A stretch of DNA of 64,000 nt, from the NCBI RefSeq assembly GCF_039531105.1, contig NZ_BAAAPK010000001.1:1054001-1118000 (forward strand), read 5' to 3'. Numbering within the stretch: position 1 is the stretch's first letter; each line of letters starts with the position of its first letter. The notes below the pieces were generated by a model. The model was not told where the DNA came from. It did not search any database and saw only the letters and a list, made by a program, of their open reading frames with translations. Below, piece by piece: positions 42,991-53,321 of this stretch. This stretch comes from Microbacterium lacus (GTDB lineage Bacteria > Actinomycetota > Actinomycetes > Actinomycetales > Microbacteriaceae). The position numbers and the translations under genes were made by a program.

Positions 42991-43015
42991 TGCACATATG
43001 TGCAATCGGATTGCA
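42991..43015. promoter_or_regulatory. overlapping palindromic operators between the SorC regulator and glpD
   Basis: A perfect 14-bp palindrome TGCACATATGTGCA (42991-43004) overlaps a second one, TGCAATC-G-GATTGCA (43001-43015), sharing TGCA. Together they make three TGCA half-sites at 10-11 bp spacing, one helical turn, which suits cooperative binding of a multimeric SorC protein. Their place just upstream of both starts implies control of both genes. Confidence 0.65.
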
Positions 43016-43105
43016 CCTCCGTTCGGAGGGCGTGAGTATGTATTCATCCACATGGTGCGCCGCCGCGCAAGCGGCACCACGCGCAACACTGCGAAGGGGG
43101 ACGTC

Positions 43106-44827
43106 ATGACGAGCCACGACACCGGCGCCGCACGCGAGACGGTTCGGGCGATCGCCGCGGATCCGACCGCCGAGGTCGTCATCATCGGAGGCGGCATCAA
43201 CGGCATCGCGACGTTCCGCGACCTGGCGTTCCAGGGCGTGAAGGTCGTTCTCGTCGAGCGTGACGACTTCGTCGCCGGCGCCTCCAGTGCGTCCTCGCAC
43301 ATGATCCACGGCGGCATCCGCTACCTCGAGAACGGTGAGTTCCGCCTCGTCCGGGAGTCCGTCGTCGAGCGCAATGCGCTGCTGAAGACCGCGCCGCACT
43401 ACGTCCGTCCGTTGGCCACCACCGTGCCGATCTACTCCACGTTCTCCGGCATCGCCGCCGCGCCGCTGCGTTTCCTGACCCACAAGCAGGGCAAGCGCAC
43501 CGAGCGCGGTGCGCTGCTCATCAAGGCGGGCCTGACGATCTACGACTTCTTCTCCCGCGACGGCGGCGCGGTGCCGCGCCATCGGTTCCACGGAAGCAAG
43601 CGCTCCGCCCAGGAGCTGCCGGCGCTGGATCGCAAGGTGAAGTGGACGGCGACGTACTACGACGCGAGCATGCACGACCCCGAGCGCCTCGCGCTGGACG
43701 TGCTACACGACGCCCTCGCGACCGGCCCCCACGCGCGGGCGGCGAACTACCTGCCCGCCGTCGGCATGGGGCCGGACGGCGTCCGCGTGCGCGACGCCGT
43801 CACGGGCGAGGAGTTCGACATCGCCGCGGACGTCGTGGTGAACACCTCCGGTCCCTGGACCGATCTGACCAACGACGCGCTCGGCGACCCGACCCGCTTC
43901 ATGGGCGGCACGAAGGGCTCACACATCGTCCTCGACCACCCCGAGCTGCTCGACGCCACCGCCGGCCGCGAGATCTTCTTCGAGCACAAGGACGGTCGCA
44001 TCGTCCTGATCTACCCGCTCAAGGGGCGGGTCATGGTCGGCACGACCGACCTCGAGCACGACATGCGCGAACCCGCGGTGTGCACGGAGGAGGAGGTCGA
44101 CTACTTCTTCGACCTGATCGCTCATGTCTTCCCCGACATCGCCGTGGACCGCTCGCAGATCGTGTACCGCTTCTCAGGCGTGCGCCCTCTGCCGCGACAC
44201 GATGACACGCAGCCCGGCTTCGTCTCCCGCGACTACCGCATCGAGCGCGCCACCGCCAAGGGTCGCCCAGGCACGACCGTGCTGAGCCTGGTCGGCGGCA
44301 AGTGGACCACCTTCCGTGCGCTCGGCGAGCAGCTCGCCGACGACGTCCTGGGCCTCCTCGGCCGGTCCCGCGTGCGCAGCACCGCGGGTGTCGCGATCGG
44401 TGGTGCGAAGGGGTATCCGCGCACGCAGCGCGCCCGGGACGCCTGGGTGCACGGCCACGCCGACGGCACGGACGTCGCACGGGTCGACCGGCTGCTCGAG
44501 CGGTACGGCACCCGTGCCGCCGACCTCATCGCGTCCCTCCCCGCAGACGATGCGCCGCTGGTCTCGCTGCCGGAGTACTCGGTCGGTGAGATCGCCCATC
44601 TGGCGGCATCCGAGTACGTCGTCCATCTGGACGACCTGCTGCTGCGTCGCACGAGCATCGCCTTCGTCGGCTCGGCGAGCGAGGACGCGCTCCGTGAGAT
44701 CGCCGACGTCGCCGGCGACGTGCTCGGGTGGGACACCGCCCGACGCAGCGACGAGGTCGCCGCCACGATGCGACTTCTGCGGGAGCGGCACGGAGTGGCG
44801 CTGTCGGCGGAGCGCGTCGGCGCCTGA
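43106..44827 (+). CDS. glpD: glycerol-3-phosphate dehydrogenase, FAD-dependent (aerobic)
   Basis: Membrane-associated flavoenzyme oxidising glycerol-3-phosphate to dihydroxyacetone phosphate and passing electrons to quinone. 573 residues: FAD motif VVIIGGGINGIATFRDLA, ASSHMIHGGIRYLENGEF (substrate and FAD contact), GTKGSHIVLDHPEL, VGTTDLEHD, and SLVGGKWTTFRALGE. ATG 43106 follows GAAGGGGG. It is divergent from the SorC gene and followed by glpK after 79 nt. No glpF facilitator gene is visible nearby. Confidence 0.95.
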   Translation: MTSHDTGAARETVRAIAADPTAEVVIIGGGINGIATFRDLAFQGVKVVLVERDDFVAGASSASSHMIHGGIRYLENGEFRLVRESVVERNALLKTAPHYVRPLATTVPIYSTFSGIAAAPLRFLTHKQGKRTERGALLIKAGLTIYDFFSRDGGAVPRHRFHGSKRSAQELPALDRKVKWTATYYDASMHDPERLALDVLHDALATGPHARAANYLPAVGMGPDGVRVRDAVTGEEFDIAADVVVNTSGPWTDLTNDALGDPTRFMGGTKGSHIVLDHPELLDATAGREIFFEHKDGRIVLIYPLKGRVMVGTTDLEHDMREPAVCTEEEVDYFFDLIAHVFPDIAVDRSQIVYRFSGVRPLPRHDDTQPGFVSRDYRIERATAKGRPGTTVLSLVGGKWTTFRALGEQLADDVLGLLGRSRVRSTAGVAIGGAKGYPRTQRARDAWVHGHADGTDVARVDRLLERYGTRAADLIASLPADDAPLVSLPEYSVGEIAHLAASEYVVHLDDLLLRRTSIAFVGSASEDALREIADVAGDVLGWDTARRSDEVAATMRLLRERHGVALSAERVGA

Positions 44828-44906
44828 CCAGGATCGTCGGTAGCGTCGTCTGAGACGGCGGCGCGCTGCACGGGCACAGCCCAGCATCGAACAAGGGAGT
44901 ACGACT

Positions 44907-46421
44907 GTGGCGGACTACGTTCTCGCGATCGACCAGGGGACCACGTCGACCCGCGCGATCATCTTCGACGGCACCGGATCGCCGGTCGCGCGCGGCCAGC
45001 TGGAGCACGAGCAGATCTTCCCGCGCGCGGGTTGGGTCGAGCACGACCCGAACGAGATCTGGCAGAACACCCGTGAGGTGATCGGCCAGGCGCTGGCCAA
45101 GGCAGACCTGACCCGGCATGACATCGCGGCGATCGGCATCACGAATCAGCGCGAGACCGCGGTGGTGTGGGACAAGCGGACCGGCGAGCCGGTGTACAAC
45201 GCGATCGTCTGGCAGGACACCCGCACCCAGCCGATCGTCGACCGGCTGGCCGCGGACGGCGGGATCGAGCGCTTCAAGGACATCGTCGGGCTTCCCCTGG
45301 CGACGTACTTCTCGGGCACGAAGATCGTGTGGATCCTCGAGAACGTCGACGGCGCGCGCGATCGCGCCGAGGCCGGCGACCTGCTGTTCGGCACGACCGA
45401 CACCTGGATCCTGTGGAACCTCACCGGAGGGGTCGACGGCGGGGTGCACGCGACGGACGTCACGAACGCATCGCGCACGATGTTCATGGACCTCGAGACG
45501 CTCTCCTGGCGCGAGGACATCCTCGAGGCCTTCGGGGTGCCGCTGTCGATGATGCCCGAGATCCGAAGCTCCTCCGAGGTGTACGGTCACGCCGAGTCGT
45601 CGAGTCTGCTCAGAGAGACGCCGATCGCCGGGATCCTGGGCGATCAGCAGGCGGCCACCTTCGGTCAGGCGGCGTTCGAGCGCGGCGAGGCCAAGAACAC
45701 GTACGGCACCGGCAACTTCCTGATCTTCAACACCGACACCGAGATCGTCCGCTCCAAGAACGGCCTGCTCACGACGGTCGGATACAAGCTCGGCGACGAA
45801 CCGGCGCACTACGCGCTGGAGGGCTCGATCGCGGTGACCGGGTCGCTCGTGCAGTGGCTGCGCGACAACCTCGGGATCATCTCGGAGGCCTCGGAGGTGC
45901 AGGCGCTCGCCGAGAGCGTCGAGGACAACGGCGGCGCGTACTTCGTTCCCGCGTTCTCAGGTCTATTCGCACCGTACTGGCGTTCAGACGCCCGTGGGGC
46001 ACTCGTCGGGCTCACGCGCTTCGTCAACAAGGGCCACATCGCCCGAGCGGTTCTGGAGTCCACGGCCTACCAGACCCGTGAGGTGCTGGATGCCGTCAAT
46101 GCGGACTCCGGAGTCCCGCTGACCGAGCTCAAGGTCGACGGGGGCATGACCTCCAACGAGGTGCTCATGCAGTTCCAGGCGGACATCCTGCAGGTGCCGG
46201 TCGTGCGTCCGGTGGTGCCGGAGACCACCGCGCTCGGGGCGGCCTACGCCGCCGGGCTCGCGGTCGGCTTCTGGTCGGGTCTGGACGACCTGTCCAAGAA
46301 CTGGCAGGAGGACCGGCGGTGGGAGCCGCGGATGGACCCGGCCGAGAGCGAGCGGCTCCTGCGCAACTGGAAGAAAGCGGTCACCAAGACCTTCGACTGG
46401 GTCGACGGCGACGTCAGCTGA
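44907..46421 (+). CDS. glpK: glycerol kinase
   Basis: Phosphorylates glycerol to glycerol-3-phosphate, the GlpD substrate. 504 residues with [36 protein letters not shown] (two substrate loops), [11 protein letters not shown], the FGGY motif [26 protein letters not shown] and [19 protein letters not shown]. The GTG start at 44907 has AAGGGAG upstream. It ends 6 nt before the convergent glycosylase gene with no visible terminator. Confidence 0.97.
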   Translation: MADYVLAIDQGTTSTRAIIFDGTGSPVARGQLEHEQIFPRAGWVEHDPNEIWQNTREVIGQALAKADLTRHDIAAIGITNQRETAVVWDKRTGEPVYNAIVWQDTRTQPIVDRLAADGGIERFKDIVGLPLATYFSGTKIVWILENVDGARDRAEAGDLLFGTTDTWILWNLTGGVDGGVHATDVTNASRTMFMDLETLSWREDILEAFGVPLSMMPEIRSSSEVYGHAESSSLLRETPIAGILGDQQAATFGQAAFERGEAKNTYGTGNFLIFNTDTEIVRSKNGLLTTVGYKLGDEPAHYALEGSIAVTGSLVQWLRDNLGIISEASEVQALAESVEDNGGAYFVPAFSGLFAPYWRSDARGALVGLTRFVNKGHIARAVLESTAYQTREVLDAVNADSGVPLTELKVDGGMTSNEVLMQFQADILQVPVVRPVVPETTALGAAYAAGLAVGFWSGLDDLSKNWQEDRRWEPRMDPAESERLLRNWKKAVTKTFDWVDGDVS

Positions 46422-46427
46422 GGCCGG

Positions 46428-47306
46428 CTACTTGAGCAGGCGCGACAGCCGACGGTCCGCGAGCACCTTGCCACCGGTCTGACACGTCGCACAGTATTCG
46501 AGCGAGTTGTCCGCGAAGAACACGCTCCGCACGACGTCGCCGCACACAGGGCACGTCTCGCCGCGGCGCCCGTGCACCTGCATGCCGCGGCGCTTGGCGT
46601 CCTTGAGCTCGGCGGGGGGCTTTCCGGATGCCGCGGCCACGGCATCCGTCAGCGTCTCGGTCATCGCCGCGTAGAGCCGGTCGACGTCCTCGGGGGTGAG
46701 GCTCGCAGCGAGCGCGTACGGGGACATGCGCGCGTCGTGCAGGATCTCGTCGGAGTACGCGTTGCCGACACCGGCGAGGATCGACTGGTCGCGGAGCACG
46801 CCCTTGATCTGGGTGCGGCGGCCCTCGATGAGCCCCGCGAGGGTGTTGCGGGTGAAGGTCGGATCGAGCGGATCGGGGCCGAGGCGCGCGATGCCGGGGA
46901 CATCCTGCGGATCGTCGACCACGTACACCGCGAGGGACTTCTTCGTGCCGGCCTCGGTCAGGTCGAAACCGGATCCGTCCGACAGGGCTACGCGCAACGC
47001 GATCGGCGTCTTGCCGGGGCGGATGAGCGTGGTGGGCAGTTGGTCGTACCAGCGCAGCCAGCCCGCCTTCGCGAGGTGGAAGATCAGGTGCGGCTCGCCG
47101 TCTCGCGCGGACGTGGTCGTCGCCAGATCGATGAACTTGCCGTGCCGCGCGGCTGCGGTGATCTCGGCGCCGACCAGGGCGTCGACCGGCGGATCGTAGG
47201 TCTTCAGCGCCGCGAACGCGGCGACCGTGACGCGGGTGATACTCAGGCCCGTCGTCCTGCCGCGGAGGAAGTCGACGAGGCCCTGCACTTCGGGCATCTC
47301 CGGCAT
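46428..47306 (-). CDS. Fpg/Nei-family DNA glycosylase
   Basis: Excises oxidised bases by forming an imine with its N-terminal Pro. The 292 residues begin MPEMPEVQ, so Pro2 and Glu3 are in place. The helix-2-turn-helix DNA-binding segment GVGNAYSDEILHDARMSP and a C-terminal zinc finger with CPVCGDVV...CATCQTGGK are intact. A GAGGAT box 6 nt upstream of ATG 47306 suggests a leaderless mRNA. Whether it acts on 8-oxoguanine or on pyrimidine lesions cannot be told from sequence. Confidence 0.92.
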   Translation of the reverse strand: MPEMPEVQGLVDFLRGRTTGLSITRVTVAAFAALKTYDPPVDALVGAEITAAARHGKFIDLATTTSARDGEPHLIFHLAKAGWLRWYDQLPTTLIRPGKTPIALRVALSDGSGFDLTEAGTKKSLAVYVVDDPQDVPGIARLGPDPLDPTFTRNTLAGLIEGRRTQIKGVLRDQSILAGVGNAYSDEILHDARMSPYALAASLTPEDVDRLYAAMTETLTDAVAAASGKPPAELKDAKRRGMQVHGRRGETCPVCGDVVRSVFFADNSLEYCATCQTGGKVLADRRLSRLLK

Positions 47307-47344
47307 CGTCCCATCCTCGCACGCGCGTGGTGCGGTGTCTCGGG

Positions 47345-47911
47345 TCAGCCTCCGAGCACGGGCCAGGGCTGCGGCATCCGGTCATCGGCGGGGAGGAGGC
47401 CCGCGATCCACGCGTCGTCGCGCCCGAACGAGTTCGCCGCGGCTCGGCGCAGCAGTCCTTCGTAGCGGAAGCCGAGCTTGCGGGCGACGGATGCCGAGCC
47501 CGTGTTGCCGGCGACGGCGCGCCACTCCATGCGGGCGAGGGCCGCGCCGCGCGCACCGAGGCCCCAGTCCACGACGGCGCGCGCGGCTTCGGTGATCAGT
47601 CCTCGACCGCGGTGCGGTGCGGCCATCCAGTAGCCGATCTCCCCGGCTCCCGCCGGCGTGATCCCGTTCAGGCCGATCATGCCGACCAGTGCGTCACCCT
47701 CGCGGATCGCCCATGTCGCCTCGAGGTCATCCTGCCACCGCGTCGCGGCGTACCCGATGAATCCCTCGGCGTGCTGCCGTTCGTACGGCGAGGGGACGGT
47801 CGTGTAGCGCTGCAGCGTCGGATCCTGGCAGGCCGCGAAGATCGCGTCGACGTCGGCCTCGGTGGGCACGGAGAGCTCGAGTCGTTCGGTGGTCAGGGTG
47901 ACGGGCCGCAT
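47345..47911 (-). CDS. GNAT-family N-acetyltransferase (RimJ/RimL-like)
   Basis: 188 residues with the GNAT acetyl-CoA loop GYWMAAPHRGRGLITEAARAVVDW and NTGSASVARKLGFRYEG, plus the RimJ-like N-terminus LTTERLELSVPTEADVDAI. The acceptor may be a protein N-terminus or a small molecule. A TAGCGT box 6 nt upstream of ATG 47911 points to leaderless transcription. Lies between the glycosylase gene and trpS on the same strand. Confidence 0.88.
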   Translation of the reverse strand: MRPVTLTTERLELSVPTEADVDAIFAACQDPTLQRYTTVPSPYERQHAEGFIGYAATRWQDDLEATWAIREGDALVGMIGLNGITPAGAGEIGYWMAAPHRGRGLITEAARAVVDWGLGARGAALARMEWRAVAGNTGSASVARKLGFRYEGLLRRAAANSFGRDDAWIAGLLPADDRMPQPWPVLGG

Positions 47912-47935
47912 GCGCTCACGCTACCCGCCGCCGGT

Positions 47936-48032
47936 CTGAGCCTTCCCGACGGCTTCGGCTGCAGATCCCTGCCTTCGCCCCACGAAACCTGAGTCGCCAT
48001 CGCAGATTGGTGTCGCCAACCTGCCGGAGGGC

Positions 48033-48035
<3 letters not shown>
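47936..48035 (-). other. weak long-range inverted repeat downstream of trpS
   Basis: CTGAGCCTTCC (47936-47946) and GGAGGGCTCAG (48025-48035), pairing with one wobble, enclose about 78 nt that also contains two copies of GTCGCCA. The right arm overlaps the trpS stop codon. It may be a terminator or a decayed repeat element; I found no RNA gene here. Confidence 0.3.
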
Positions 48036-49049
<1,014 letters not shown>

Positions 49050-49123
49050 CTACGGGCGTGCGTCGCGTGGCCCGGCTTCGACAGAACGAGCGGATGCCGC
49101 TCCGCCGCGACCGGCGGCTCCGG

Positions 49124-49972
49124 TCAGTCTCCGAGCGCGTAGTCCACCACGACGGGTGCGTGGTCGCTCCAGCGGGTGTCCCACGACGCCGCCCGCACGA
49201 CGTGATACCCGGATGCCCGCGCGGCGAGGGGACCCGTCGCCAGGTGGTAGTCGATCCGCCAGCCCGTGTCGTTGTCGAACGCCTTCCCGCGGCTCGACCA
49301 CCAGGTGTAGGGCCCGTCGACCTCGCCGTGCGTGCGGCGGCCGATGTCGACCCACCCGAGCCCGAGTCCGACCGAGCCGTCGACGGCTGCGACGCGCTGT
49401 CCTGCAGGGCCCAGTAAGCGGTCGAAGTACGCGCGCTCGCGGGGGAGGAAGCCCGCGTTCTTGACGTTGCCCTTCCAGTTGCGGATGTCGAACTCGCGGT
49501 GACCGACGTTCAGATCGCCGGTGACCACGGCGTACGGCGTCGACGATCCGATCTGGGCCATGCGCACCGACATCTCGTCGAGGAACCGCCATTTGAGATC
49601 CTGGCGGGCGGTGTCCGCCTCGCCGGTGGGCACATACGCGCTCACGGCGGTCAGCGTGGCCCCCGCGACGTCGAAGTCCGCTTCGATCCAGCGGCCGGAC
49701 AGGTCCATCGACTCGTCGCCGAGTCCGCGTCGCACCGCGGACGGCTCGATGCGGCTCGCGATCGCGACTCCCGCGCGACCCTTCGCGAGCGCCTCGTCGT
49801 TCGCGATCGTCCAACCCGGAAGCGCCCCGGCGAGGTCTGCCGCGGTCGCGCGCACCTCCTGCAGGGTGAGCACGTCGACATCGGCGGCATCGAGCCAGCC
49901 GGCCATGCCGTTGCGCACCGCCGCGCGGATGCCGTTGACGTTGACAGAAGCGAGACGGATGCGTTGGGGCAC
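49124..49972 (-). CDS. xth: exodeoxyribonuclease III / AP endonuclease
   Basis: Mg-dependent AP endonuclease of base-excision repair. 282 residues with RLASVNVNGIRAA, the metal-binding LTLQEVRA, VVTGDLNVGHREFDIRN (Asp and Asn catalytic) and SDHAPVVVDY at the C-terminus. GTG 49972 has TAGGCT 7 nt upstream, indicating a leaderless transcript; a longer reading to 50155 would lack any signal. It may share base-excision duties with the nearby Fpg/Nei glycosylase, though in a separate unit. Confidence 0.94.
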   Translation of the reverse strand: MPQRIRLASVNVNGIRAAVRNGMAGWLDAADVDVLTLQEVRATAADLAGALPGWTIANDEALAKGRAGVAIASRIEPSAVRRGLGDESMDLSGRWIEADFDVAGATLTAVSAYVPTGEADTARQDLKWRFLDEMSVRMAQIGSSTPYAVVTGDLNVGHREFDIRNWKGNVKNAGFLPRERAYFDRLLGPAGQRVAAVDGSVGLGLGWVDIGRRTHGEVDGPYTWWSSRGKAFDNDTGWRIDYHLATGPLAARASGYHVVRAASWDTRWSDHAPVVVDYALGD

Positions 49973-50013
49973 GCTTTCCAGCCTATCCAGCAGCCCCGAC
50001 ACGGCGGTCGCGG

Positions 50014-51279
50014 TCAGGGCCGATCGGCGATCTTGCGCTCGGCCCGGAGGGCGCGCTTGGAGGGTGGCGGCAGGGCGGGCGCCGAGTCCTGGACCGCGGC
50101 CAGTTCCTCCTCCGCTTCGCGCAGGGCGAGGTCGGCGCGCCAGATCCGCCACCACGGCGCAGAATCACGAGCCTCGCGCGCTGTTCGCAACCGGACTTGC
50201 GCGGCGAGCAGGAGCGCTTTGTGCTCGGCGGCGATCCGCTCGGCTTCCGTGGGCAGAAGCAGCGGGATGTCCTTGTCTCTGGTCGCCACGGCGATCCACG
50301 CGGCCGCGACGAGCATGATGATGCCACTGATCTTGAACCACAGCAGCAGTCCCACGAACAGCGCGAAGGTCGCCAGCAGCGGGTTGGACGGTGTGTAGCT
50401 GAGAAGCAGACCCGCACCGAACTGCAGGATGGTCAGCGCGCCGCCGCCGAGCAGGGCGCCCGGCCAGATCGTGCGCCACTGCAGCTCGGTGCCCGTGAGG
50501 AAGCGGAACAGCGCCGCGAGGGCGGTGGAGTTCAACGCGAACGAGACGATCACCGAGCCGATGCCGATGCTCGTGCTGAGCGCTCCGCGGTCCAATTGGA
50601 CGCCCAGCATGGACAGGATGACCGACAGCAGCCAGGAGCTCACCCAGGTGAGGGCGGCGCCGACGATGAGCGCCGCACCGAAGATCGTCGCGGCGACGAG
50701 GTCGCGTGCCTTCAGCAGGACGTAGCTGCGCCGGTCCGGCGGCAGCCCGAACATGTCGCGCACTCCGCGGCGCGAGTACGTCACCCAGCCGATCGCGGTC
50801 CAGATGACCGTGATGAGGGCGATCAGGCCCGTCACCCCCAGCACGCCGGTGGTCTGCGAGACGATGTCCTGCACCTGCTCGGGCGTGATGACGCCACTGG
50901 CGCTGATGAGATTCGGCACGTAGTTGTTGATCACGCCGATCATGGCGTTCACGGCGTCCTCGTTGCCGCCGAGCCAGATCCCGGTGATCGCGAACGCGAC
51001 GTACACGGCGGCGAAGATCGCGAACAGCGCCTGGTAGCTGATGCCGGCGCCGAGCAGGAAGCCGTTGTTGATCAGGAAATGCCGCCACACTCGCACGGGG
51101 AACCAGGAGAGCGTCGCCTGCGTCAGCTTCGTCGCGGTCTGCAGGGGCTCATCGAACCGTTCGCGGAATGACTCCTGCGTCGCCTCCCAGCGCTCGCGGA
51201 GCGTCTCCTCCTCGCGGGCCGCATGCTTGGCGGCCGCCCGCGGGTCACGCACCTCGGTGTCCGCGCGCTCGTGACTCAC
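50014..51279 (-). CDS. YihY/BrkB-family inner membrane protein
   Basis: 421 residues: a basic N-terminal region (1-75), six membrane helices (about 85-350) with the family-typical GAGISYQALFAIFAAVY and PGALLGGGALTILQFGAGLLLSY, and an Arg/Ala-rich coiled C-terminus. This family was once annotated as RNase BN but is now considered a membrane protein of unknown transport or envelope role. The GTG start at 51279 lies 6 nt after TAATCT, consistent with a leaderless mRNA. Confidence 0.85.
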   Translation of the reverse strand: MSHERADTEVRDPRAAAKHAAREEETLRERWEATQESFRERFDEPLQTATKLTQATLSWFPVRVWRHFLINNGFLLGAGISYQALFAIFAAVYVAFAITGIWLGGNEDAVNAMIGVINNYVPNLISASGVITPEQVQDIVSQTTGVLGVTGLIALITVIWTAIGWVTYSRRGVRDMFGLPPDRRSYVLLKARDLVAATIFGAALIVGAALTWVSSWLLSVILSMLGVQLDRGALSTSIGIGSVIVSFALNSTALAALFRFLTGTELQWRTIWPGALLGGGALTILQFGAGLLLSYTPSNPLLATFALFVGLLLWFKISGIIMLVAAAWIAVATRDKDIPLLLPTEAERIAAEHKALLLAAQVRLRTAREARDSAPWWRIWRADLALREAEEELAAVQDSAPALPPPSKRALRAERKIADRP

Positions 51280-51301
51280 GCTCTCAGATTACCGATCCGT
51301 C

Positions 51302-52519
51302 TCATCGATCGACGGATGCCGCATCCCGGCCCGCCCGGTCCGCGACGGCGCCCGCGGACACCGGCGCGCGGAACCTCCGTGTGATGAACAAGACCGGCAC
51401 CAGAAGGGCGGCGGGCAGGAGGAAGGCGATCCCGAGGCCGGGTGCGTCGGCGAGGAGCCCGAGCATGACCGCCCCGAGGACTGCACCGGCGTAGTTGAAG
51501 AGGTTGACCCGGGCGATGATCTCGTCGCTGCGCGCCGGTGAGAGGGCGCCCGCCGACGTGAAGGCGAGCGGCACCAGCGCACCGACGGCGACACCGGCGA
51601 GCGCGAACCCGATGACGGCGGCGATGGGGAGGGGCAGGGCCGCGACGAGCGCGCAGCCCGCGACCGAGACCGCCGTGGCGACGGTGACCACCCGGGCGCG
51701 GCCGAACCGGCCGGCGGCGCGGTCGGTCACCAGGCGCGTGACGAGGATGGCGGCCTGGTAGGCCGCGTAGCCGATGGGTGCCAGCGCCGCGGTGGCGAGC
51801 AGGTCGTCCTGCAGGTAGACGGTGCTCCACGTCGAGACGGCCGAGTCGACGGTGAAGGCGGCGAGGATGACGACGCCGAACAGCCAGACGCCGCGCCGGG
51901 GGAGCGGTGTGCGGGCATGCGCCCCGATCGGCGCGGCGGCCCGGGCGGGGTCGAAGACCCGGAGCCCCCAGGCGGCGACCGTGACCGCCAGCAGGACCGA
52001 CACGACGAGCGGTGCGATCACCGCAGCGCCGACGGCGGAGGCGCCGGCCACGACGACCGCACCGACGATCGCCGCAGCGGTGTACGCCGCGAAGTAGCCG
52101 CCCATGATGTCGCGGCCGTACCGGCGCTGCACGAGCACGCCCTGCATGGCACCGCCGGCATCGACCGCGCCCAGTCCCAGCCCGTACAGCCCGAATGCCC
52201 CGGCGAAGAGCAAGAACGCCGGATCGGGGAGGAGCACCGAGACGATGACGCTCACGAACGCCAGAGCCTCGACGGCAAGACCTGCCGCGAGCGCCACGCG
52301 ACTCCCGCGCCACTTCGCCATGACATCGGCCCCGACCGATCCGAGCACCGCGGTGACGCACACGAGCAGCACCAGCAGCGAGACCGTCAGGTCGTCGATC
52401 CCCAGCCGATCCTTGAACGCCGGGAGCGAGGTGACCACGACGGCGTAGCCCAGACCCTGGGCCGCGTACGAGAGTGTCACCGCGACCCGCTCGCGTGCGG
52501 GGGCGGTGGGCGTGCTCAC
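51302..52519 (-). CDS. MFS transporter
   Basis: 405 residues with 12 predicted helices and weak MFS signatures (SLPAFKDRLGIDDLTVSLLV, the RYGRDIMGGYFAAYTAAAIVG helix and YAAYQAAILVTRLVTDRAAGRFG). The loops are short; the charged signature loop of drug exporters is only partly conserved. The GTG start at 52519 lies 6 nt after TATGCT, a likely leaderless promoter. Substrate unknown. Confidence 0.83.
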   Translation of the reverse strand: MSTPTAPARERVAVTLSYAAQGLGYAVVVTSLPAFKDRLGIDDLTVSLLVLLVCVTAVLGSVGADVMAKWRGSRVALAAGLAVEALAFVSVIVSVLLPDPAFLLFAGAFGLYGLGLGAVDAGGAMQGVLVQRRYGRDIMGGYFAAYTAAAIVGAVVVAGASAVGAAVIAPLVVSVLLAVTVAAWGLRVFDPARAAAPIGAHARTPLPRRGVWLFGVVILAAFTVDSAVSTWSTVYLQDDLLATAALAPIGYAAYQAAILVTRLVTDRAAGRFGRARVVTVATAVSVAGCALVAALPLPIAAVIGFALAGVAVGALVPLAFTSAGALSPARSDEIIARVNLFNYAGAVLGAVMLGLLADAPGLGIAFLLPAALLVPVLFITRRFRAPVSAGAVADRAGRDAASVDR

Positions 52520-52538
52520 GCTCGGAGCATACTCGCCA

Positions 52539-53321
52539 CTACCGGCCGCGCAGCACCGCCTGCTTGACCTCGGCGATCGCCTTGGTCACCTCGATGCCGC
52601 GGGGGCATGCCTCGGTGCAGTTGAACGTCGTGCGGCAGCGCCACACGCCTTCCTTGTCGTTGAGGATGTCCAGACGCACATCGCCCGCGTCGTCGCGCGA
52701 ATCGAAGATGAAGCGGTGCGCGTTCACGATCGCCGCGGGGCCGAAGTACTGTCCGTCGGTCCAGAACACCGGGCACGAGGACGTGCAGGCCGCGCACAGG
52801 ATGCACTTGGTCGTGTCGTCGAAGACCTCGCGGTCGACGATCGACTGGATGCGCTCCTTGCCCTTCTCCGGCGTGGAGTTCGCGATCAGGAACGGCTGCA
52901 CCTCGCGGTAGGAGGCGAAAAACGGCTCCATGTCGACGATGAGGTCCTTCTCCAGCGGCAGACCCTTGATCGCCTCGACGTAGATCGGCTGCGAGATGTC
53001 GAGGTCCTTGATGAGCGTCTTGCACGCCAGACGATTGCGACCGTTGATGCGCATCGCGTCCGACCCGCAGATGCCGTGCGCGCACGAACGGCGGAAGGTG
53101 AGCGAGCCGTCGACCTCCCACTTGATCTTGTGGAGGGCATCGAGCACGCGATCGGTCGAGTAGAGCTCGACGTCGTAATCGACCCAGCGGGGCTCTTCGT
53201 CGACCTCGGGATCGAAGCGACGGATGATGAAGGTGACGAGGAACGACTGGATGCCGGTGTCGGCGGCCGCCTCCTCTTCGATCTTGTCGATCGTGCCGGG
53301 GTCCACGAGCGCAGTCGACAT
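52539..53321 (-). CDS. sdhB: succinate dehydrogenase iron-sulfur subunit
   Basis: 260 residues carrying the three Fe-S clusters of complex II: a 2Fe-2S set in CAHGICGSDAMRINGRNRLAC (Cys spaced as usual), and CILCAACTSSCP with CRTTFNCTEACPRGI for the other two. The ATG overlaps the sdhA stop by 1 nt. Last gene of sdhCDAB. Confidence 0.96.
   Translation of the reverse strand: MSTALVDPGTIDKIEEEAAADTGIQSFLVTFIIRRFDPEVDEEPRWVDYDVELYSTDRVLDALHKIKWEVDGSLTFRRSCAHGICGSDAMRINGRNRLACKTLIKDLDISQPIYVEAIKGLPLEKDLIVDMEPFFASYREVQPFLIANSTPEKGKERIQSIVDREVFDDTTKCILCAACTSSCPVFWTDGQYFGPAAIVNAHRFIFDSRDDAGDVRLDILNDKEGVWRCRTTFNCTEACPRGIEVTKAIAEVKQAVLRGR

Noticed and set aside
43021..43105. A defined -35/-10 promoter for glpD
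   Set aside because: TTGCAC at 43011 and TATGTA at 43037 are 20 nt apart, too far for a confident call.
47912..48032. Possible small RNA gene between the GNAT gene and trpS
   Set aside because: Only a weak long-range inverted repeat and a 7-base duplication; no promoter or recognised RNA fold.
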